Positions 1 to 7,843 of a stretch of DNA of 64,000 bases are shown here, piece after piece. Both the position numbers and the translations under genes were made by a program. Source of the DNA: Chlamydiales bacterium (GTDB taxonomy: Bacteria; Chlamydiota; Chlamydiia; Chlamydiales; JAAKFR01); assembly GCA_022601535.1 (NCBI GenBank), contig JAJACK010000001.1, positions 345,764 to 409,763 of the forward strand. Direction: 5' to 3'. The notes beneath the pieces are model-generated. The model ran no database searches. It saw nothing but the letters and a program-made list of their open reading frames with translations, and was not told the origin of the DNA. Numbering within the stretch: the first letter of the stretch is position 1; the number at the start of each line of letters is the position of its first letter.

Positions 1-267
1 TTCAGGGATTGCATACCACGCCTCTTTGTGGACAATAGCCGGCACTCTCCCCGATGTATGGACACTCATCGCCAACATTGCGGTCATGCTCGCTCGAAAA
101 AGGGTTGAAAGATAAATTTGATCGATGGGGATCGACTTGATCTTCTCTCCGGCTAAAAGCGCCTCTTCAATCCCTTTTGGACTGAGGGGAATATCGACCC
201 ATCCTGTAAAGATATTTTTTTTATTCCACTCGGATTGTCCATGTCTCAATAAAATCAATTTACTCAT
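1..267 (-). CDS. gpmA: 2,3-bisphosphoglycerate-dependent phosphoglycerate mutase (partial, N-terminal 89 residues)
   Basis: Interconverts 3- and 2-phosphoglycerate in glycolysis, in the cytoplasm. Reading leftwards from the ATG at 265-267, the protein begins MSKLILLRHGQSEWN, which carries the histidine-phosphatase motif LLRHGQ with the phospho-accepting His at residue 9. FTGWVDIPLSPKG follows at about residues 21-33, a signature of the dPGM (GpmA) branch. The frame stays open to base 1, so the C-terminal part lies outside the window. It diverges from the pseudouridine synthase gene; as I recall, the two are also neighbours in Chlamydia trachomatis. A weak promoter candidate on this strand is TTGGGT, 17 bp, TACTAT, ending close to the ATG. 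Family assignment is secure. Confidence 0.95.
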   Translation of the reverse strand, partial: MSKLILLRHGQSEWNKKNIFTGWVDIPLSPKGIEEALLAGEKIKSIPIDQIYLSTLFRASMTAMLAMSVHTSGRVPAIVHKEAWYAIPE

Positions 268-281
268 ATTAACGATAGTAA

Positions 282-311
282 TTGACTCTATCCTTTAACC
301 CAATGTAAAAT
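282..311 (+). promoter_or_regulatory. Sigma-70-type promoter candidate for the pseudouridine synthase operon
   Basis: A -35 box TTGACT (282-287), an 18-bp spacer and a -10 box TAAAAT (306-311) lie between gpmA and the pseudouridine synthase gene. Transcription would begin at about 317-319, two to four bases before the ATG at 321. The mRNA would then be almost leaderless with no room for a Shine-Dalgarno site. Inferred from consensus match only. Confidence 0.45.
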
Positions 312-320
312 TGAAGCCTT

Positions 321-1013
321 ATGTCTAAAATTCGTCTAAATAAAGCTCTTAAAACCGTCGCTTCGAGGCGAGCTGCTGAGAAATTGATCTTTGCCGGCCG
401 AGTAAGTGTCTCTGGAAAGGTTGTTTTAACCCCTCAAACCATGGTTAACGAGGGGGATGAGATAGCTGTCGATGGGAAACCGATCAAATGGGAACCTCGC
501 AAAGTCTATTTTTTACTCAACAAACCTCCTGGCTATATCTGCACAGCAAAAGAGGGAAAAGCAAAGCGAGTGCTCGACCTTTTTGAAGACTCTTCTTTTC
601 GCCTCTTTACAGTGGGAAGGCTCGATCAAGAGACCTCTGGCTTGCTTCTTGTGACAAATGATGGGGATTTTGCCAATCAAATCGCACACCCTTCGTTCAA
701 TGTTCCAAAAGAATACCTCGTGAAGTGTACCGAGGAGATTACAGATATCCATCTCAAACTCCTCTCGAGAGGAGCGGTTGTGCAAGGAACAGTTGTTCGC
801 CCTCTTTCTGTGAAAAAACTGCGACGAGGCACACTCAAAATTGTGGTAGGAGAGGGGAAAAAACACGAGGTGCGTCTGCTGATTAAAGCGGCTAATTTAA
901 CATTGCTAGATCTCAAACGGATTCGAATTGGCCCTCTTGCTCTTGACAACCTCGCTCCCGGAAGTTACCGTGAGCTCAGTTCAAAAGAACTCGAACTCTT
1001 TCACAGTGCTTAA
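321..1013 (+). CDS. RsuA/RluB-family rRNA pseudouridine synthase
   Basis: Isomerises a uridine in ribosomal RNA to pseudouridine. Residues 2-48 form an S4 RNA-binding domain. The catalytic motif GRLDQETSGLLLVTNDG is at residues 99-115 with the nucleophilic Asp at 102. HEVRLLIKA near 180-190 is the family's second conserved stretch. At 230 residues it is a normal length for RsuA/RluB/RluE proteins, but sequence alone does not tell me which rRNA position is modified. The ATG at 321 gives the expected short N-terminus before the S4 domain. The stop codon is directly followed by the ATG of the next gene, so it heads an operon running to at least 2767. Confidence 0.9.
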   Translation: MSKIRLNKALKTVASRRAAEKLIFAGRVSVSGKVVLTPQTMVNEGDEIAVDGKPIKWEPRKVYFLLNKPPGYICTAKEGKAKRVLDLFEDSSFRLFTVGRLDQETSGLLLVTNDGDFANQIAHPSFNVPKEYLVKCTEEITDIHLKLLSRGAVVQGTVVRPLSVKKLRRGTLKIVVGEGKKHEVRLLIKAANLTLLDLKRIRIGPLALDNLAPGSYRELSSKELELFHSA

Positions 1014-1253
1014 ATGATTTTTTTCGCTCTTTTTTTGTTTGCTCTAAGCGTCTTCATCCCTATTTTTGCAAAGAGGGAGAAACAGCGTATCCGCGTTAAA
1101 GAGGTGTTCCATGATTTAGCTCGGTGGGAAAAAGAACTGAAAAGTGTGGAGCAATATGCGGGGAGATCGGATCTTGATGATGAAAAGATTGAAATGGCAA
1201 GAAATAGACTCTCATTTGCAAAAAATGCTTTTGCCGTTAAGATGAAAAGATGA
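1014..1253 (+). CDS. Small single-pass membrane protein, unknown function
   Basis: A 79-residue protein that starts on the base after the preceding stop and overlaps the next gene by 4 bp (ATGA), so it is almost certainly translated as part of the operon. Residues 1-19 form a hydrophobic helix (FFALFLFALSVFIPIFA) followed by a basic KREKQR stretch. The rest is charged and predicted helical, probably partly coiled coil. This fits an inner-membrane anchor with a cytoplasmic tail. I do not recognise the family. The tight coupling on both sides is the main evidence that it is real. Confidence 0.7.
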   Translation: MIFFALFLFALSVFIPIFAKREKQRIRVKEVFHDLARWEKELKSVEQYAGRSDLDDEKIEMARNRLSFAKNAFAVKMKR

Positions 1254-1987
1254 TTTTCAAAATTGCCTTGATTCTCCTTCTCTCCTTTCTTGGGGGCTGC
1301 TCATCTGAGCCATCGACGGATAAGCAGTATGCTATTGGACGAGATCCCACTTGGTTCCCGGTTAACTTCAAACTCCAAACAGGAAATGTGAATGCATTTT
1401 CTAACTCTTTAGTCGGTTCCATCTCTCGCCTTGAGCAAACTCCTATGTTTATCTTTGATACAAATTGGATCACTCTTTTCCAAGGGCTTGAGGAAGAAGA
1501 GTACGATGCTGTCTTCACTCCTCTCCCTGTCAACCAAGAAAACCAAGATCGCTTTACATTCTCCGACCCTTTTCTTTTGATTGGGCCTGTCTTAGTTGTT
1601 CCTGAAACTTCTAAGGTGACAATGTTGAGCCAGCTGAGAGACAAACGGATTGGGATCAACCAATACGATGACACGATCTTAATTGTACAAAAATTTCCTG
1701 CCGTCTCGATCAAATTGTATCAAAATATGCCCCTTGCGCTAGAAGAGCTCGCAGCAGGTCGTCTCGATGGGGTTTTGATCAACACCTTGCAAGCACATGC
1801 GCTTGTTCCTAATCTCTACCCTGGCATATTAAAAATTGTCACTCCCCCTCTGAGTGATAAAGGGCTTCGCCTTGTAACATTAAAAGGGAAACATGAGAAA
1901 TTGATCGAACACTTTAACCTCGGCCTTGAGAAAATGCGTGCATCGGGCCAATATGGTGAGTTGCGCGAAAAGTTTGCTCTCAACTAG
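1250..1987 (+). CDS. Periplasmic solute-binding lipoprotein (amino-acid ABC transporter type, SBP family 3)
   Basis: A 245-residue secreted binding protein. The N-terminus is a lipoprotein signal with lipobox LGGC (Cys about residue 16), so the mature protein would be lipid-anchored. The body follows the SBP_bac_3 pattern: an early substrate-contact segment, QDRFTFSDPFLLIGPVLVVP at about 103-122 (family form 'R...F..Py.....v.v'), then LRDKRIGINQYDDT, and ELAAGRLDGVLIN, which matches the conserved 'G..Da...d' segment. In Chlamydia such proteins bind arginine or related amino acids (ArtJ type), but no permease or ATPase is nearby and the ligand cannot be read from the sequence. Alternatively it could be a sensor or orphan binding protein. 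Confidence 0.8.
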   Translation: MIFKIALILLLSFLGGCSSEPSTDKQYAIGRDPTWFPVNFKLQTGNVNAFSNSLVGSISRLEQTPMFIFDTNWITLFQGLEEEEYDAVFTPLPVNQENQDRFTFSDPFLLIGPVLVVPETSKVTMLSQLRDKRIGINQYDDTILIVQKFPAVSIKLYQNMPLALEELAAGRLDGVLINTLQAHALVPNLYPGILKIVTPPLSDKGLRLVTLKGKHEKLIEHFNLGLEKMRASGQYGELREKFALN

Positions 1988-1997
1988 TCTAAATCCC

Positions 1998-2126
1998 ATG
2001 TTTAGAATTTATGCGCTTATTTTTCTTTTTCTCATCGTGATGGTGACCGTCACGACTGTTGCCTACCGCCGTACCTCTGGCTCAACTGGAGTTGATCCCT
2101 CATTGATTGCGGAAATGCGAAAATGA
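1998..2126 (+). CDS. 42-residue membrane peptide upstream of a TauE/DsbD_2-type transporter
   Basis: Starts at the ATG at 1998, ten bases after the preceding stop, and its TGA overlaps the next ATG (ATGA at 2123-2126). Residues 4-23 are one hydrophobic helix (IYALIFLFLIVMVTVTTVAY), followed by a short polar tail. A longer in-frame extension would run back into the previous gene and is unlikely. Small one-helix proteins of this kind accompany copper and haem-copper oxidase assembly genes in other bacteria, which makes a partner role for the next gene possible. No family was recognised. Confidence 0.55.
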   Translation: MFRIYALIFLFLIVMVTVTTVAYRRTSGSTGVDPSLIAEMRK

Positions 2127-2767
2127 TTTTTTCTCTGCTTCCCATTTACCTCTTCGGCAATCTCCACTGCATCAGTATGTGTGGTCCGCTTGTGATGCTC
2201 CTTGCTAAACACCCATATCGATGGCTCTACTTTGTCGGTCGCTTCCTCTCTTTTTCTCTAGCAGGCCTTTTAGCTGCGGAAGTCGGCCTCTTTTTCTCTT
2301 CTTCTACTTTCTCTCTTATCATGGGAAGTGTGATCAGCATGATGGGTATTTTTCTCCTCTTCCACCTCTCTTTACCCGGCGTAAATTTGATTTCGAGAAA
2401 AATGGGAAGGGTGAGCACTCTTTTTGCAAAACTACTTCTCATCAATCACCCCATGACCACTTTCCTCTTTGGCTTCTCCACAGTCCTTCTTCCGTGTGGT
2501 CAGAGCATGATTGTTTTTTCTGCATGTGCACTGGCTGATTCTGCTTGGGTCGGCCTTTTCAATGGATTTTGTTTTGCCCTTCTCACCTCTCCTTCATTAG
2601 TGGCAGCTCTCTACGCTTCATCTCTTCTCCAAAAATGGAGAAGTGGCTACTCCTATTTAATGGGGGGCGCAACCCTCTGTGTTGGTCTTCTGGCTCTCCT
2701 CCGCGCCCTTGCTCATTTGGGAGCCATCCCCCATCTAAATTTGCCCTATCATATTGTCTTGTTTTAA
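2123..2767 (+). CDS. Sulfite exporter TauE/SafE or DsbD_2-type membrane protein
   Basis: A 214-residue integral membrane protein with about six hydrophobic segments. The first contains NLHCISMCGPL (about residues 12-22), the 'HC.gMCGP' signature of the DsbD_2 (UreH/CcoH-like) branch of the TauE/SafE superfamily. A second Cys-Gly motif, LLPCGQSMIVFSACA, occurs near residue 122. Paired cysteines in such motifs relate to transmembrane redox or metal (often copper) handling during cytochrome oxidase biogenesis. It is translationally coupled to the 42-residue peptide before it. The transported substrate is not evident. The next gene (sthA) has its own GGGGAG ribosome-binding site after a 45-bp gap. 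Confidence 0.75.
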   Translation: MIFSLLPIYLFGNLHCISMCGPLVMLLAKHPYRWLYFVGRFLSFSLAGLLAAEVGLFFSSSTFSLIMGSVISMMGIFLLFHLSLPGVNLISRKMGRVSTLFAKLLLINHPMTTFLFGFSTVLLPCGQSMIVFSACALADSAWVGLFNGFCFALLTSPSLVAALYASSLLQKWRSGYSYLMGGATLCVGLLALLRALAHLGAIPHLNLPYHIVLF

Positions 2768-2812
2768 AAAAAAAGATGTGGAAACTCGGGGAGGATAAAC
2801 TAGGGGAGAAAA

Positions 2813-4222
2813 ATGACAGAAAGTTATGAGCTCATCGTTATTGGAAGTGGACCTGCAGGAGAAAAGGCTGCGGTAAAAGCAGCATACTTCGGACATAAAG
2901 TGGCTCTCATCGAACGGGAAGCTGTTTTTGGAGGGGCTGGAGTCAATACAGGAACACTCCCTTCTAAAACATTGAAAGAGTCGGCCCTTTTTCTTTCAGG
3001 GAAATACGACAAAGGTCTCTATGGTGTCGACCGAGATGTAGAATCAGATACGGGGGTGGAAACCTTCATGTATCGAAAAAATTACATCATGAAAACAGAA
3101 TCTGAAGAGGTGCATCGAAACTTGTTGCGCCACGGTGTCGATATCTACCACGGAATCGCCTCTTTTGTAGATGCAAATACCATCCGCATCAACGGTCCAA
3201 AAGAGCTTGAATTGAAGGGGAACTACATCTTAATCGCGACAGGGTCTTACCCTTTCCAACCTTCTAATATCCCTTTTGACAATAAGCAGGTGCACGATTC
3301 AGACACCATTTTGAATATCAAAAAGTTTCCTCAATCGATCGCTGTGCTCGGCGCTGGAGTGATTGGATGTGAATATGCAACGATTTTCTCGACGATGGGA
3401 ACAAAGGTCTTTTTGATCAACCATGGCGATACAATCCTCTCTTTTATCGACAAACAGATCGTCGATGCCTTTACAGAACAAATGAAACATGATGAGATCG
3501 ATCTTCTTTTCAACAAAGGGGTCGAATTGGTGGAATTGCCAAATTCTGAACATGATAAAGTGAGGGTAAAACTTGAATCAGGAGAGGTTCTCAATGTTGA
3601 AATGTTCCTCTTTGCTGCTGGAAGGTGTGGACGGGTTGCCGAATTGAAACTCGATAATGTGGGAATTTCTGTGACAAAACGAGAGACGATCGAAGTGAAT
3701 GATCAATATCAAACAACCGTCTCTAATATCTACGCTGTTGGTGATGTGATCGGTTTTCCAGCTCTTGCAAGTACAAGTATGGATCAGGGACGGGTCGCTG
3801 TTGCTCACATGTTCAATACAAAAGATATTGAAGAGATCGCTCCTGTTTTGCCTTACGGAATTTACACAGTCCCTGAAATCTCTTGCGCTGGAATCAGCGA
3901 AGAAGAAGCTAAAAAAGAGGGACTTGCCTATTGCATAGGAGTCTCTCGCCATAAAGATATGCCTCGTGGGAAAATCATGGGTGCTGAAGGGGGAATGCTC
4001 AAACTCGTCTTTACAAGAGATGACCTTGTGATCCGAGGTGTCCATATCGTAGGACATCTAGCAACAGAACTCATCCACCATGGAATGAGTCTGATCGAAG
4101 GAAAACGGACACTTCTTGATGTGATTGGAAAGGTATACAATTTCCCCACTCTACACGATTTATACAAATATGCAGCCTATGATGGACTTGGCAACTTATC
4201 CGGACATAAGATCAAAGAATGA
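2813..4222 (+). CDS. sthA: Soluble pyridine nucleotide transhydrogenase
   Basis: FAD flavoprotein that moves reducing equivalents between NADPH and NAD in the cytoplasm. The FAD dinucleotide fold is at residues 11-20 (GSGPAGEKAA), the NAD(P) fold around VLGAGVIGCEYATIF (about 180-194), and the second FAD motif is IYAVGDVIGFPALAS (about 303-317). FLINHGDTILSFIDKQI and PYGIYTVPEIS match E. coli SthA closely from memory. The position of the redox-active disulfide of lipoamide dehydrogenase reads FGGAGVNTGTLPSK, so both cysteines are missing; this supports SthA over a disulfide reductase. Length (469) is normal. It overlaps oppA by 4 bp. Confidence 0.93.
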   Translation: MTESYELIVIGSGPAGEKAAVKAAYFGHKVALIEREAVFGGAGVNTGTLPSKTLKESALFLSGKYDKGLYGVDRDVESDTGVETFMYRKNYIMKTESEEVHRNLLRHGVDIYHGIASFVDANTIRINGPKELELKGNYILIATGSYPFQPSNIPFDNKQVHDSDTILNIKKFPQSIAVLGAGVIGCEYATIFSTMGTKVFLINHGDTILSFIDKQIVDAFTEQMKHDEIDLLFNKGVELVELPNSEHDKVRVKLESGEVLNVEMFLFAAGRCGRVAELKLDNVGISVTKRETIEVNDQYQTTVSNIYAVGDVIGFPALASTSMDQGRVAVAHMFNTKDIEEIAPVLPYGIYTVPEISCAGISEEEAKKEGLAYCIGVSRHKDMPRGKIMGAEGGMLKLVFTRDDLVIRGVHIVGHLATELIHHGMSLIEGKRTLLDVIGKVYNFPTLHDLYKYAAYDGLGNLSGHKIKE

Positions 4223-6270
4223 AGATATTTAAAGGAATCATTAGCTTTGTTGCTGTCTGCCTACTTGCTCTTGTTTGGTGGTCCTCGAATCTCATTGAAG
4301 AAGATCTAAAAGCGCTGCACGCTGAAATTGGTCGGTTGCAAAAAGAGACTGTTAAACTCTCCGAAAAGTTTTCACACAATTTAGCCTCCTCTCCCCATCC
4401 CGAAAACAAAATTCCTCGCCCCCATTTGAGCTCTCTTTTTCCCAATCTTCTTAAAGAAGACCCCTATTATGTCAAAACTCTTCCCACTTTACTTGGAAGA
4501 GATTTCATGCCCAAAGGGATACGTAAAGAAGCGCTCATTGGGCGGCCAGAAAATCTCCACCCTTTCAATGGGTTTCGTGATGTGTCAAAAATGCAATCGA
4601 TGTGTATCCCTTCCCTTGCACAACTGCAATTTGGGAAATTTGAAACGATGGCTCCAGATTTAGCCCTTAAGATTGAATCTCGCCCCCGCGCAGATCTTCC
4701 ACATATTCCGGAGTATTGGGTCCATCTTAGAGATGACCTTTACTGGCAACCTCTTAATGAAGCACACTTCCCTTCAAATTTTGAACTCGCTCCTTGCTTC
4801 TTTGAAAAACAGCGGGTGACCGCTCACGATTTTAAGTTTTTCTTCGACGCTGTCATGAATCCATACATCTCAGAGGCAAAGGCGGCTTCACTTCGAAGTT
4901 ATTTCAGTGAAATTGAAGAGTTTGATGTTATCGATGATTACACCTTTGTCGTCCGTTGGAAAGTGTTTCCAACAGATCAGGGGGAAGATAAAATCAAATA
5001 CTCTTCACTCAGTTTGACAGGCTCTTTGCAACCACTCCCCCGATTTGTCTATCAACATTTTGCTGATGGGACCAAAATTTTAGAGGAAGATAACGAGCGT
5101 GATACCTACCGAACAAATTCCATTTGGGCTCAAAATTTTTCTCACCATTGGGCAAAAAATTGTATCGTCAGCTGTGGCCCCTATCTTTTTGAAGGGATGA
5201 CTGATGAGGGAATTTATTTCAGGAGAAATTCCGAGTACCACAACCGACACGCTGTTCTCACAGACGGAGTGAACTTCCTCTTTAAAGAGAGTCCCGATGC
5301 TGTTTGGCAAGACTTTAAAGCTGGAAACCTCAATCACTGCATATTAGCTCCCAATCAACTCGCCGAACTCGATACATTCCTTTCCAGCTCTGATTACCAA
5401 GAGCAAAAAAAGAGAGGGGAAGCGATTGAAAAGATCGAATACATCGACCGGTGTTTCTACTACTTGGGGTGGAATCAAAAGACCGATTTTTTTGGATCCT
5501 TAAAAGTGAGACAAGCGCTCACCTATGCAATCGACCGTCGCCGCATCATTGAGCAAAATCTCAATCAGATGGCTATTGCAATCACGGGACCTTTCTTCCC
5601 CTATTCATCAGCATACGATCCCTCAATCAGCGCGTGGCCTTTCAACCCCACAACCGCATGCCGCCTTCTAGAAGAAGAGGGGTGGGTTGACCTCGATGGA
5701 GATGGAATTCGGGATAAGATGATCGATGGAAAACGGGTTCCCTTTCGCTTTCGATTGATCTACTATGTCAAGAGCCTTTCAACAAAGGTGATTGTCGACT
5801 ATATCGCCACCTCTTTCCGCTCCATTGGAATCGACTGCCAACCGTACGGTGTCGATATCACCGATCTTTCTCGGCAATTTGATGACAAAACATTTGATGC
5901 CATTTTTATGGGATGGAAGCTTGGAACACCTCCTGATGATCCAAGACAGATTTGGCACTCTGCAGGAGCCGAAGAGAAAGGATCTTCCAATGCGATCGGT
6001 TTTGCTAATCCGACGATCGATACAATTATCGATCGATTGAATTATGAAACCGAACATGAAAAACGGACAGCCCTCTACCACGCATTTCATAAGATCATCC
6101 ACTCGGAAAATCCGTACACCTTCCTCTACACACCAAAAGTGTGCCTACTCTACCGTGAGCAGGTTAAAAACCTCTTTATCCCGCGAGATAGGCAAGATTT
6201 GATTCCAGGAGCGGATATTCCTGAACCCAATCTACAAGCAGTGTGGATCGATGACCCAGTATCTCATTAG
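4219..6270 (+). CDS. oppA: Oligopeptide ABC transporter substrate-binding protein (SBP family 5)
   Basis: A 683-residue extracytoplasmic binding protein with an uncleaved anchor or signal at residues 6-24 and no lipobox Cys. A charged, probably coiled segment follows at about 25-55. The SBP_bac_5 core runs from about residue 90 to 610: KVRQALTYAIDRRRII is the hallmark 'vR.Al..aiDr..i' motif, and AIFMGWKLGTPPDDPRQIWHS is the C-terminal 'W..dypdP' segment. It is unusually long for OppA (about 540) because of the N-terminal extension. It overlaps oppB by 20 bp. It probably supplies peptides scavenged from host-derived material; specificity is unknown. Confidence 0.9.
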   Translation: MKIFKGIISFVAVCLLALVWWSSNLIEEDLKALHAEIGRLQKETVKLSEKFSHNLASSPHPENKIPRPHLSSLFPNLLKEDPYYVKTLPTLLGRDFMPKGIRKEALIGRPENLHPFNGFRDVSKMQSMCIPSLAQLQFGKFETMAPDLALKIESRPRADLPHIPEYWVHLRDDLYWQPLNEAHFPSNFELAPCFFEKQRVTAHDFKFFFDAVMNPYISEAKAASLRSYFSEIEEFDVIDDYTFVVRWKVFPTDQGEDKIKYSSLSLTGSLQPLPRFVYQHFADGTKILEEDNERDTYRTNSIWAQNFSHHWAKNCIVSCGPYLFEGMTDEGIYFRRNSEYHNRHAVLTDGVNFLFKESPDAVWQDFKAGNLNHCILAPNQLAELDTFLSSSDYQEQKKRGEAIEKIEYIDRCFYYLGWNQKTDFFGSLKVRQALTYAIDRRRIIEQNLNQMAIAITGPFFPYSSAYDPSISAWPFNPTTACRLLEEEGWVDLDGDGIRDKMIDGKRVPFRFRLIYYVKSLSTKVIVDYIATSFRSIGIDCQPYGVDITDLSRQFDDKTFDAIFMGWKLGTPPDDPRQIWHSAGAEEKGSSNAIGFANPTIDTIIDRLNYETEHEKRTALYHAFHKIIHSENPYTFLYTPKVCLLYREQVKNLFIPRDRQDLIPGADIPEPNLQAVWIDDPVSH

Positions 6271-7726
6271 ACGACTCTTTTTGCTTCCCGTGACTCTCTT
6301 TGCGATTATCCTTGTGAATTTTATCATTCTCAACCTTGTCCCAGGTGATCCCGTTTCAGTAACCGACAAAAGTTCGACAGGAGACCTCACCCGCTCTGCC
6401 GATATGCAAGGCTCGACAGAAGAGAACCAACACCTCCTCTTTCGAGAACACTATGGACTCACCCTTCCTATCCTCGTCAATACCTGGTGGACACTCTCCC
6501 AAGAAAAAGTGCATACAGCCCTTGATAAGCTTGCTCATAGACGGGAGGAGATGAGTGTGCAAGAGTACCACAACCTCCGCACCCTTTGGGGGGATCGAGC
6601 TCGTTTTGTAATGCCCCTTCTTCTAAAAGAAGCTCAAGACAGTGCAAATTCCCTTCCATTGAAAAAAACAGCCACCAACCTTTTTATCCGAGGAGGAACC
6701 AAGCAAGGACACGTAGGCCCTACCCTTAGCAAAAAACAAAAACAGGCCAACTATCAAATTGCAAAAACCAACTCCCACTTGGCTTCCTTTCGAATCCATC
6801 CGTTTGACCCAAGTGAAAAAATCGAAGAGAAAGTGGAACAGCTTGCCACTTGGTTTGCAATGCAACCTCAAATCTTTGAAAAAACAGGATGGGATGCTTG
6901 GAAAACTTTTTTCTTTGAAACGCGCTTCTCCCGCTACCTCTCACGCGTTTTTCTCCTCGACTTTGGAACATTGCGAAACGACAGCAACCGAACCGTGATC
7001 AGTGAAGTGGCTAAACGGATCAAATACTCTCTTACTCTTGCCATTATTCCAATGCTTCTCACCTTTGGGCTCTGTCAACTTTTTGGAATGGTGATGGCAG
7101 TAAAGCAAAACCAGTGGCCTGACATCTCTCTCAATATCCTTTTCCTCATTCTCTTTGCTGTCCCCATCTTTGTTGTCGCCCCCTTCCTTATCGAAAAAGT
7201 TGCCTTACACAATACTGTCCCTTTTACAAAAATTCCCATCCCTTTTTCCGGTTTCCACAGCCCTGAGCAAACCTATCACCAGCTCACCTCGATTAAAAAG
7301 ATAGGGGACATCTCTTTGCACATTTTTTTACCCCTGATCACCATCATGTATGGAACCTTAGCGGTGCAAGCGCGCCTCTCTCGTACAGCCTTTTTAGAAG
7401 TGCTCCGACAAGATTATGTCCGCACCGCCTACGCAAAAGGACTTCCCCTAAAGACTATTTTAGTAAAGCACGTGGGGCGAAATGGAGCGATCACCATCGT
7501 CACATCACTTGCCGCCTCACTCGGAGTGATCCTCGGAGGCTCCCTCATTGTTGAAACTGTGTTTGAGATCAATGGATTTGGCCGTTTTTTCTATGAAGCG
7601 ATCTTAAACCGAGATTACAATGTTGTTCTCTTCTCTGCCTTTGCAGGCTCCCTACTCACCCTTATCGGCTACATCATCGCTGACATCGCCTACACCTTCC
7701 TCGATCCGAGAGTTGCGCTAGACTAG
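6251..7726 (+). CDS. oppB: Oligopeptide ABC transporter permease with a large insert
   Basis: Inner-membrane permease of the BPD_transp_1 family. TM1 (about residues 8-28) ends in the OppB/DppB signature NLVPGDPV. The permease core resumes at about residue 250, with the EAA-loop motif YVRTAYAKGLPLKTILVKH near 392-410 and a typical ending, LDPRVALD. Between these lies an insert of roughly 200 residues of mostly polar, helical sequence, making the protein 491 residues against about 310 for OppB. YejB-type permeases are also enlarged, but less so. No OppC or ATPase gene follows; the next gene is a glycosyltransferase. The missing partners must be elsewhere. Confidence 0.88.
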   Translation: MTQYLIRRLFLLPVTLFAIILVNFIILNLVPGDPVSVTDKSSTGDLTRSADMQGSTEENQHLLFREHYGLTLPILVNTWWTLSQEKVHTALDKLAHRREEMSVQEYHNLRTLWGDRARFVMPLLLKEAQDSANSLPLKKTATNLFIRGGTKQGHVGPTLSKKQKQANYQIAKTNSHLASFRIHPFDPSEKIEEKVEQLATWFAMQPQIFEKTGWDAWKTFFFETRFSRYLSRVFLLDFGTLRNDSNRTVISEVAKRIKYSLTLAIIPMLLTFGLCQLFGMVMAVKQNQWPDISLNILFLILFAVPIFVVAPFLIEKVALHNTVPFTKIPIPFSGFHSPEQTYHQLTSIKKIGDISLHIFLPLITIMYGTLAVQARLSRTAFLEVLRQDYVRTAYAKGLPLKTILVKHVGRNGAITIVTSLAASLGVILGGSLIVETVFEINGFGRFFYEAILNRDYNVVLFSAFAGSLLTLIGYIIADIAYTFLDPRVALD

Positions 7727-7843
7727 GGTGTGTCACCAATTAGAGCCGATACTCTTTGATTGGCCAAAACTGTTTTAACATGGGCACTAAAATGGTCAGA
7801 GGGTGCAATAATAGCACTTCAATGTTATTATGCCCTTTTGCTT

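Noticed and set aside
1237-1713. A 158-codon minus-strand frame
   Set aside because: Fully opposite the solute-binding lipoprotein, which has a lipobox and family motifs.
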